From: Arbacia lixula
Lineage: Eukaryota; Echinodermata; Echinoidea; Arbacioida; Arbaciidae
Reading direction: 5' to 3'
DNA length: 64,000 nt
Assembly: GCA_963669155.1 (NCBI GenBank)
Contig: OZ022583.1
Span: 11,969,116-12,033,115 of the forward strand
Part shown: one piece after another, positions 48,601 through 60,600 of the stretch
How positions within the stretch are numbered: position 1 is the first letter of the stretch
Layout: each line of letters begins with the position of its first letter
Made by a program: the position numbers and the translations under genes
Notes under the pieces: generated by a model
Told to the model about the DNA's origin: nothing
The model's input: the letters and a program-made list of their open reading frames with translations, nothing else
Database searches by the model: none

Positions 48601-51600
48601 TGTAGCAGCCACCTGCCTATAAAGGCCACAATTTTTGTTTCCCTTGGGTGGCAACTATAGACAGGTTTCACTGTATTAGAAAGAGTGAAAAGGTGTACGA
48701 TATTGATGTGACATTGTTCTGCTACTGCTGCTGCCAGTGATTCATAATAACAATATTCCTGCTACTTCTACTACACTTTTATTGTTATTAGTATAGCCAC
48801 TAAGACTACTGCGGCTATCATTATCACTACCAGTACTACTGCTTCCAGTAGCTAAGTTTTTACTTTAACCTCAACTACTGCTGTTGAATTTCAAACAAAG
48901 AGAAAATACAAAACCATTTCTAAAGAACATGAAATGACTGACGACATTCAAAGTGAGACATATGCAAACCAAAATATCCACCAACCTCAGAGTTGAACGG
49001 TATGAAGATAGACACAAGGATCTCGTCTGAGCCAATCAAAGTTTGGTTACGTGCAGGGTAGAATGCCGTGTTCAGTGGAACAGTTCGACAAACACCTGGA
49101 GTAAATACAGCGAAGCATTATCGCCACTGAATCAAAACGATCAGTCAAGCACTGAGGTTTGTCATTTGACTTACACAAAGCAAACTGAAGAAGTGACATT
49201 CACCGATTTTAGGGGCTTGATCAAATTGTTGAAAGATTTTTAAACCTTTCATAATACTAATCTCAATCTCAATCTCAGAGATGTACAAAGACCATAGCAC
49301 CTGCATAGAATTCTGTAACATTAGTGATTAATGGTGCACATCAAATGACTGAACTTCGATGCTTTTCATCAACAGTCAATACTAAAAAAAGAAACTAAAA
49401 TTAACGACACCCAACTCTTTGTGAAGTGTATTTAACTCTTTGCCCGCCACGCACACTATATCCTCTGCGCCACATTAATTTCAGGGTGGCACATTCAGAG
49501 GGGTTTTGCATGCACTGTCTTATTCAACTTGAAATAACTTTTTATTGGTTTGTAGTGATGGAAAAAATGTGTAGCAAAGTCTAAAAGAAATTGATACTCT
49601 TGACAATGGTATCATTTGTGTCATGTATAATATCATAGATTCTGAGAATTATAACTTTACATTCTGTCTCCAAATTATCGTTTTGGAGGCTATTTTTACC
49701 TCTTATATTCAATAGGTCCTAATTAAAGTCATTCTCTAGGTTAGTTCATAAAAAAAATGTGTTTTTAGCTTTCATTACAGACCAAACCCATGTGTTTTTG
49801 TGGGAATAATGAGCCAAGCAATTTAGGATTTAAATGGGGCATTCAAAAAGATTAAGCTAACAATAAACTAAACTCCTCTATTGAAATTGACCCTGGGTAC
49901 TTTTCAATAGACTTCCTGTCCTGGGAGACTTCCTGCCTATTGATACTTTGATCCCCTTATGCAATACACGAGTCGCTATTGTATGTGTGTGCGCACAATA
50001 CAATTAAATGCGTTCCGTATGCATTGTGCGCGAAATGTGACTTGAGTCGAACTTGGCAGCCCGCTGTATGTGCCGCGAGTCGAACGAAGCGGGCTAAGAG
50101 TTAAAATAGTGTGCACTTCATGTAACGATCATTGCATGGTCCACAATAATTTTAGACTAATTTGTCTCGGTTTAATGACCACCATTACACATAAACATCC
50201 GATACCCTTGGATGTACTTTCCATGTTGTAAACAAAGAACAATATTTTGAACTTATGTGCAAACACTCAATTTTTGTGTGATATATACATTCATATGAAT
50301 CCTATAGAGCACAATTGTGTCTAGCCAAGATATTCAAATCTGAAACATTTTACCCAACTGGTGTTTGGGTCTAGGATCAACTTTATCCAACCACGTACCT
50401 CCAGCTTTGGCCAAGTCGACTGTTGTGTTGGTTGCCATGAGAACGACACCCAGATCCAGCATCCCACTTGGCACCGCTATGCTTGCACCGATGGTCTGTA
50501 GTAAAGGATGCACGGTTAGAAGATATGGTGTACAGAATAAATGAATCAGATAAGGTAAATGGATAGTATCACACCATACTGCTAATACACTGATTTACCC
50601 ATTGCTCACGGTTAGATTTTCTGGCTTTGTGAGCCCTGATGGTCCAGTTAGGATGACAACAATTTCCTATGGAGCAGCAGTTACCAAAGGGCAGTGGTTT
50701 GATTGTGTCCTACAGGGTATTTTATACTTATTTACATCCTGTGGGCTAGTTTTTGAAGGGGTAATCCAGTCCAAAAATAAGTTGCTCTCAAAAAGAAAAA
50801 AAAATCTGAGAAGCACAGTTAAAAAGTTAAAGGAAAATTGAGCAACTAGTGAGAACGTTTTGAATGTCTTAATGAAACAAACATTGACTTTTTGGGAAGG
50901 CAAATTGGCAACTCCGTCGTGAGACTGTGACGTCACATTTTAGGATCGGACTATCCATTTAATATGTATTTGGTTTTAATATACCAGGGCGACCTTAAAC
51001 TCACGGCCATGTTCCGAATCTGCTGCCCACCAAACCATTCCATGATCCCTAGCATCGCAGACAGCGACCTGGTCTTGTGCTCCGGTAGGGTCGCCACCAA
51101 TGACTTCAGCTGCTTCTCCAACTGACTGATCGTGACCCCTGACCCCACCGTGACCCCAAGGTCAGAGGTCATGACCTGGTTCAGCTCCCGAATGCCTCTG
51201 CCCGGTGATATCAGAAAGGGGAACTGCACGCCTTCATTCAACCTCTGGCAACCTGCAAAGGTATCAAGACAAATGGATGTATCTGAACATGTTATTCGTT
51301 CCCCATTCACCAGGGCCATGTTGCATATAGGATCCCATTGATTGTAACTTATCATCAATGGTACTGTAACTACCATGGCAACAGGTGCACTAATGAGAGC
51401 TCATTGGATGTTGCCATGGTACTAGTAGTTATCATTAATGGTAAGCTCCAATAATTGAAAACCTATACGCAACATGGCCCAGTTCTTATAATTCATACAA
51501 ATAAAACAGTTCTTCATACTGCCTACTGCATATAGGGGAAAGGCATCCCATAATGCACTGGGAAGCAACACACAGATTTGTTTGTGGTCATGTCCGCTTC

Positions 51601-54600
51601 CTGTCTCATGCTAGTGCACGAGACCAGAAGCGGGTTTGACTGGAAGCAAAATCTGAGTGTGGCTGCATGGTGCTACATGGATGAATTCTCCAGTTCTCCT
51701 TATATGCAGTACAAAGAATTGTCTTGCATACCACATCAGATTTTCAATCCAACAGTACAATCTTTACATAACCATGTTTGTCATCATGATACAATGTCAC
51801 TGCAGAAGAGAAGCATATCGGAACATATCATCATAATAAGAGATGCAGTATGTAAACATATCTTAATCCCAACCCTAATTATAATAATGTCAATGATAAT
51901 GAGGAAAATATTTCTTAAGTGGCAATTAACTGATTTGTCTTTCCAACAAGTACTGCCTTTAGAATGGAGAATAAACCAATAAAAAATACTGCGAATAGAC
52001 ACATAATCATAATAAATAATATAATGAAGGACTTGCTGCAATTTCATATACCAAAATAAATGTCAAAAGAGCATGGATTTACTGTTAAACACAGAACAAC
52101 ATTCTATCAAGCAGGGAATGAGTTAAAGTCATACTCATGATGGTGTTGCCCATAGCAAGCTGTGCCGAGGGGTTATTGGCCTTCAGCTTCAGAAGTTCCT
52201 CCAGGGTTGAGGCGATGACCCAAGTACAACGACCTTTCTTAAAGGTGACCGTCCTTGAATACTTGTCTACATCAGTCTGGTTGAGTATGAGACAGAAGAA
52301 GAAAAGTACTTGTCAAACCTTTGTTAGCAACTACAGTCAAACCTGCATAAAAGTATTCCCCTAAGGGGAAATATGTGGTTTGTATAGAAAGGCTTTTTAG
52401 TACCTCCATATAGATTCCACTTGTTAATATAAGAAGAGTGCGTTTCCAAAAGGCAATATATATTCTTTTCAGCTATTTTGTCAGTGATCAGTATCAGGAC
52501 ATTGAACAGCTATAAAGCTTGGGATGGAGGTAAAATCTATCTCATTCTTTTGCAAGCATTAAAAAGAAAACATCCACACTAATTTGAAAAGCACACACAA
52601 ATGAATGATAAAATACATATAAGAGTTTGTGCACAATGTTTTCAAGGTAATATGGCAAAATATAGTCATTTCCAATCATGAGAAAAACTATGCAAAGAAG
52701 GTATCGAAATGAGGAAATTACATATTTGCTTTGGGCTATATAAAGAGACTCAACCCCAAAGATTGATCAAACAAGCTGTAGTATATTGCATGCTAAACTC
52801 ATTGTAACTTAAAATCATTTTGAACATTGCTCTTTCATTATCATACTTGTGACTCATGATCAATGGTAACTACAGTTCCATGGAGACAGCCAATCAGCAT
52901 TGTAGCTGTTGCTATGGTAAATAAAATAAGTTTTTGAAGACTTCTTCACACCAGGAGTTCAGGAGGAAAGATGGGCTCCTGGGACGGGTCGTATACACTC
53001 CTGGCTCCTTCTTCTCCACCTTCCCCACCCACCTGGAGCAAACAAACAGCAGCATCAGTTGGATTCCTGATATCAATCGTAATACAATATCATTATTATA
53101 GTCATGTGCATGCGCATATAACAATTTGCGTATTACGTTTTTGTAACAGCCAAGATGGCAGCCTTGATGGACCTTGCTTGTTCAATAGAGATATGACGAG
53201 GAAAAAGACAACGTTGCTCAACATTCTCAAAACATTTTTATAGTGTGTGTATACATACATTCAATACAGTTAGCCATTCATATGTGATAAATGACTTGAA
53301 ATGAGTAATTAATTCATGCGCACAGGTCGATTGCATCACTAGTCGGACCTGTCACGCAAGGAAAATGATAGCGAGCACTCATTACTATACCATCCCTAGC
53401 ATTTACCTTTAAAGCAGTCATGAAATAAGTCTGACTCATTCCTCAACCCTTGATCTAACAAATCCTTCTTCTTGCTGGATGAATCATTTGTTATGATTCT
53501 CATGCATGATGTCTTGTTTCTTGTGTAAGCATCAACCAAATGTTTAAATAAACCTTGTAACTAACAACAATCCACGCCATTCTTCTTTCATTATGTGCCA
53601 AGCAAACTACTTTCCTTTAGGCAACAGTAGCCTAAAAAGAGTTTTATTAACTTCCTGTGTGCCAAACAAACTTTTCCCCAAAGTGTGGGTGTTTATCACT
53701 AGTGTAGAAATTTTACAGTGACTCGCAGAGAGTTATTCTCTTTCTGTACCAGACAGAATGTCGTTGTATATAATATAAATATTACTGCCAAACAGCAACA
53801 GTTGCTCATGAAGATTGATTTTTTCCCAAGGTCTTCTTACCTCCTTGGGATTGGTCTCTGAGCTGGTCTGACAGGATTTCTCACCAGACATCTGGCAGCA
53901 GTTTTCCTTCTGGAAGAAAAAAACAAATATGCAGAAGATAACAGCAGTTTTAATTCTAAAACAAGCAATTATGCAATCAATTATATAGCAAACTGAGACC
54001 TGTCAACACTTCAAACCCAGGCCAAATTCAAACACAACACGATAGTATGTTCTTTCAAGCTGATGGACATAGTACAAGATTACAATTGTTGCTGAGCTGT
54101 ATTTCATGTCTGTTCCAATAGTTTGTTTCATCAACTCTTTTTCACTTTAATTGTTTGCAACATTATTTAGAAATGAAAGCAAATGCCAGCTTTTGGACTA
54201 CATGCACTAGGGGTGTTTCACCAAGCTGTTCTTAATGTGAGAACAACTTTACGCACAACTGGTAACCCTTTCTTGTGCTAAATCAGATTCTCAAAGATTT
54301 TGATTCCCATCGATTAGCAAAAGTTCAAAACTGCTGTTTACAAATTAAAAATTCTTGTTGTTAACAATTGTCTGAAATCAAAGTTTATGGTTTGTCACAT
54401 TTGATTGGGAATGTTAGAAATGATCTCTCACTATGTTAAAACAGGAAAAAATTGGAGTATCTCATTTCGCACAAGAAAGGGTCACCAGTCGTGCGTTAAG
54501 CCGTTCTTAGTTTAAGGACAGTTTGTTGAAGCACCCCCCTGGCTTTGCAGTTTGACTTACCCCGCAGAATGACTTGAAGCCATCGAGGATCGAGCGATAG

Positions 54601-57600
54601 CCCGTGCAGCGACAGAGGTTCCCCTCCAGGCAGCGTAAGACATCCTCCACCTCTGGCTTGGGGTTGTTCCTCAGGAGGGTGTACATAGACATGACCATGC
54701 CTGGGCTGCAGAATCCACACTGAGACCCATGGCTCAGAGCTAAGCGCTCCTAGAACACAAAAATCAAACAATGAAATCAACTATTGGAGACATCTTATTC
54801 TGCAGGAGGGTGTTACACGGACATGACCATCCTGAGACCCACACTGAGACCCATGGCTCAGAGCCAACGCTCCTAGAAATACTCAAAGAATTAGATCAAC
54901 TATTGGAGACATCTCATTCTACAGGATAGTGTTACACGGACATGACCATGCCTGGGCTGCAGAATCCACACTGAGACCCATGGCTCAGAGCTAAGCGCTC
55001 CTAGAACACAAGAATCAAAGAATGAAATCAACTATTGGAGACATCTTATTCTGCAGGATGGTGTTACATAGACATGACCATGCCTGGGATACTGAACCCA
55101 CACTGAGACCCATGGCTCAAAGCTAAGCGTTCCTACAACACAAGAATCAAATAATGAATTCAACTACGGTATTGGAGCCATCTTATTCTGCAGGATGGTG
55201 TTACATAGACATGACTATCCTGAGACCCACACATAGACCCATGGCTCAGAGCCAAGCACTCCTAGAAATACTTCAAGAATTAAATCAACTGTTGAGACAT
55301 CTCATTCTACAGGATGGTGTTACATAGACATGACCATGCCTGGGATACTGAACCCACACTGAGACCCATGGCTCAGAGCTAAGCGCTCCTAGAACACAAG
55401 AATCAAAGAATGAAATCAACCATTGGAGACATCTCATTCTACAGGATGGTGTACATAGACATGACCATGCCTGGGCTGCAGAATCAACACTGAGACCCAT
55501 GGCTCAGAGTTAAGCGCTCCTAGAACACAAGAATCAAAGAATGAAATCAACTATTGAAGACATCTTATTCTGCAGGAGGGTGTACATAGACATGACCATG
55601 CCTGGGATACTGAACCCACACTGAGACCCATGGCTCAGAGCTAAGCGCTCCTAGAACACAAGAATCAAAGAATGAAATCAACCATTGGAGACATCTTATT
55701 CTGCAGGAAGGTGTTATACGGACATGACCATGCCTGGGATACTGAACCCACACTGAGACCCATGACTCAGAGCTAAGCGCTCCTAGAACACAAGAATCAA
55801 AGAATGAATCAACTATTAGAGACATCTTATTTTGCAGGAGGGTGTTACATAGACATGACCATCCTGAGACCCACATTGAGACCCATGGCTCAGAGCCAAG
55901 CGCTCCTAGAAATACTCAAAGAATCAAATCAATTATTGGAGACATCTCATTCTACAGGATGGTGTTACATAGACATGACCATGCCTGGGATACTGAACCC
56001 ACACTGAGACCCATGGCTCAGAGCTAAGCGCTCCTAGAAATACTCAAAGACTACAGGATGGTGTTACATGGACATGACCATGCCTGGGATACTGAACCCA
56101 CACTGAGACCCATGGCTCAGAGCTAAGCGCTCCTAGAAATACTCAAAGACTACAGGATGGTGTTACATGGACATGACCATGCCTGGGATACTGAACCCAC
56201 ACTGAGACCCATGGCTCTGAGCCAAGCGCTCCTAGAAATACTCAAAGAATCAAATCAATTATTGGAGACATCTCATTCTACAGGATGGTGTTACATAGAC
56301 ATGACCATGCCTGGGATACTGAACCCACACTGAGACCCATGGCTCAGAGCTAAGCGCTCCTAGAAATACTCAAAGACTACAGGATGGTGTTACATGGACA
56401 TGACCATGCCTGGGATACTGAACCCACACTGAGACCCATGGCTCAGAGCTAAGCGCTCCTAGAAATACTCAAAGACTACAGGATGGTGTTACATGGACAT
56501 GACCATGCCTGGGATACTGAACCCACACTGAGACCCATGGCTCTGAGCCAAGCGCTCCTAGAAATACTCAAAGAATGAAATCAATTATTGGAGACATCTC
56601 ATTGTACAGGATGGTCTTACATAGACATGACCATCCTGAGACCCACATTGAGACCCATGGCTCAGAGCCAAGCGCTCCTAGAACACAAGAATCAAAGAAT
56701 GAAATCAACCATTGGAGACATCTTATTCTGCAGGATGGTGTTACATGGACATGACCATGCCTGGGATACTGAACCCACACTGAGACCCATGGCTCTGAGC
56801 CAAGCGCTCCTAGAAATACTCAAAGAATGAAATCAATTATTGGAGACATCTCATTGTACAGGATGGTCTTACATAGACATGACCATCCTGAGACCCACAT
56901 TGAGACCCATGGCTCAGAGTTAAGTGCTCCTAGAACACAAGAATCAAGGAATGAAATCAACCATTGGAGACATCTTATTCTGCAGGAGGGTGTTACATAG
57001 ACATGACCATGCCTGGGATACTGAACCAACACTGAGACCCATGGCTTAGAGCTAAGCGCTCCTTGAACACAAGAATCAAATAATGAAATCAACCATTGGA
57101 GACATCTTATTCTGCAGGAAGGTGTTATACGGACATGACCATGCCTGGGCTGCAGAATCCACACTGAGACCCATGGCTCAGAGTTAAGTGCTCCTAGAAC
57201 ACAAGAATCAAAGAATGAAATCAACTATTGAAGACATCTTATTCTGTAGGATGGTGTTACAAAGACATGACCATGCCTGGGCTGCAGAATCCACACTGAG
57301 ACCCATGGCTCAGAGCCAAGCGCTCCTAGAAATACTCAAAGAATGAAATCAATTATTGGAGACATCTCATTGTACAGGATGGTCTTACATAGACATGACC
57401 ATCCTGAGACCCACATTGAGACCCATGGCTCAGAGCCAAGCGCTCCTCGAACACAAGAATCAAGGAATGAAATCAACCATTGGAGACATCTTATTCTGTA
57501 GGAGGGTATTACATAGACATGACCATGCCTGGGATACTGAACCCACACTGAGACCCATGGCTCAGAGCTAAGCGCTCCTAGAACACAAGAATCAAAGAAT

Positions 57601-60600
57601 AAAATCAACTATTGGAGACATCTTATTCTGTAGGATGGTGTTACAAAGACATGACCATGCCTGGGCTGCAGAATCCACACTGAGACCCATGGCTCAGAGC
57701 TAAGCGCTCCTACAACACAAGAATCAAAGAATGAAATCAACTATTGGAGACATCTCATTCTACAGGATGGTGTTACATAGACATGACCATGCCTGGGCTG
57801 CAGAATCCACACTGAGACCCATGGCTCAGAGCCAAGCGCTCCTAGAACACAAGAATCAAAGAATGAACTTAACTATTGGAGACATCTTATTCTACAGGAT
57901 GGTGTTACATAGACATGACCATGCCTGGGATACTGAACCCACACTGAGACCCATGGCTCAGAGCCAAGCGCTCCTAGAATACAAGAATCAAAGAATGAAC
58001 TTAACTTTTGGAGACATCTTATTCTACAGGATGGTGTTACATAGACATGACCATGCCTGGGCTGCAGAATCCACACTGAGACCCATGGCTCAGAGCTAAG
58101 CGCTCCTAGAACACAAGAATCAAAGAATGAAATCAACTACGGTATTGAACACATCTCATTCTACAGGATGGTGTTACATAGACATGACCATGCCTGGGAT
58201 ACTGAATCCACACTGAGACCCATGGCTCAGAGCCAAGCGCTCCTAGAAATACTTAGTGAATTTAATCAACTATTGGATACATCTCATTCTACAGGAGGGT
58301 GTTACATAGACATGACCATGCCTGGGCTGCAGAACCCACACTGAGACCCATGGCTCAGAGCTAAATGCTCCTCGAACACAAGAATCAAAGAATGAAATCA
58401 ACTATTGGAGACATCTTATTCTGCAGGAGGGAGTTACATAGACATGACCATCCTGAGACCGACATTGAGACCCATGGCTCAGAGCCAAGCGCTCCTAGAA
58501 ATACTCAAAGAATTAAATCAACTATTGGAGACATCTTATTCTACAGGATGGTGTTACATAGACATGACCATGCCTGGGATACTGAACCCACACTGAGACC
58601 CATGGCTCAGAGCTAAACGCTCCTCGAACACAAGAATCAAATAATGAAATCAACTATTGGAGACATCTCATTCTACAGGATGGTGTTACATAGACATGAC
58701 CATGCCTGGGCTGCAGAACCCACACTGAGACCCATGGCTCAGAGCTAAACGCTCCTAGAACACAAGAATCAAAGAATGAAATCAACTATTGGAGACATCT
58801 TATTCTGCAGGAGAGTGCTTCACGGACATGACCATGCCTAGGATACTGAACCCACACTGAGACCCATGGCTCAAAGCCAAGCACTCCTAGAACACAAGAA
58901 TCAAAGAATGAAATCAACTACGGTATTGGAGCCATCTTATTGTGCAGGAGGGTGTTACACGGACATGACCAGGCCTTGGATACTGAACCCACACTGAGAC
59001 TCATGGCTCAAAGCTAAGCACTCCTAAAACACAAGAATCAAAGAATGAAATCAACTACGTTATTGAACACATCTCATTCTGCAGGAGAGTGTACATAGAC
59101 ATGACCATATCTGGGCTGCAGAACACAAGAAACAAAGAATGAAAAAATCAACTATTGGAGACATCCCATTCAGCAGGATGGTGTACATGACCATGCCACA
59201 ATTTCCAGAAAGAATTGAATCCCTCCCTTCCTCACACGGTGTACCGTAAATGTCCAGTATATCTCCACCGTCAAAGCTGATACTTTCAAGCAACATCTAT
59301 ACTGTACCTGCACCGCATGCAGCCTGGTTCTACAGTTGCCGATTCCTTCGATGGTCGTAATGGCCTTCCCATGGAGCAGAGCAACAGGCATAAGACATGC
59401 CACCACGGACTGATGGCTGCGAGAGAAGAATGGATTAAGAATGGAAAAATCAAACTCAAAAGATATCAACTGCGAGCTGTTGACTGGTTTGCCTCTGCCC
59501 TACTGTGCAGCAGAGCTATCAACATTGGAATTCAACAATCAGGAAGATTTTAAGAAAGTTCATCAGAAATCAGGGAGATGTGTATCTAATGCATACAATC
59601 TAATGACAAACATCTATCAATAATCAGGGAGATTGCATACTTTGATGAAATCCAAAGCAGTAATATTGGTCTATTTTCAGGGAGTCTCCTGTGAATTCAG
59701 GGAGACTTGGCAGCTCTGTGCCTGCACAGTGCAGGCACTTAAAGATTGTCCGTCCCTTTTGCAAGCTTAAAATTTGAAATCGTCTATCACGATCGTAAAT
59801 TGAAGAAAGTGTGATTCAAGACCATTTCTAAGAATATAGCATGTTGAAGCTTTCTGTATATGTAAAAAATTTCAGCCGTTAAATTTCAAACCGACTTTTT
59901 TCGTACCACGAAAAAAGTATTAGTCTTTGTCAAAGTCGTTACAGTATCTATGTGGTTATTATGCGTGTGTGAAATCCTAATTATATGAGTAACTTCCAAA
60001 CTTTGGAGATGATTCCTTCCATAGAACAATTTCTTTCAGAATGCGTTTTATAATTTAATAAACAGATTAATCAATAAAGCAGATATTTCAACACAAACTG
60101 CTAAGAGCCTGAGGTAAAGACTATTAATCAGACGTTGTTTACATGCATTATTTGAATTGTACACTACGTATCAGTTTCAAATTGTGAATATAGAGCTTGC
60201 TAACAGTTCTCTATATGTTTTGCCAATGTTTCGATGGTTTTGTGGTGATCTGAAAAAGGGACTGGCTGTCTTTAAGTATAACCAAAATCTTGAATACTTG
60301 GTTAAATTTCATCCTCCAATGCCTGGAAAACTTGCTATTTGGCTATGACATTGAGAGACACCTGCCATATACCATCATTGTATCAAAATTTGTGATATTT
60401 GGTAAAGTATATTTCACAATTCATCGCATAGACAGCAACATTTCGCAATTTGACCTTGTCATGTCATGAAATTTGACTTACCTTGTAGAATTGTGATTTA
60501 AGGAATCAACACTGACCTTATAACCTGTGACTTTTGACCTAGCTGACCCTAAATTCACTGAATCATGTCGTCATATGATTGTAACAAGATTGGTGAAATT

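Noticed and set aside
54496..58616. Repeated protein-like frames ([19 protein letters not shown] on the plus strand and SSEPWVSVW on the minus strand)
   Set aside because: They are off-frame readings of the exon-derived satellite. The meaningful frame on the minus strand is the one coding QCGFC, and it stops within each unit.
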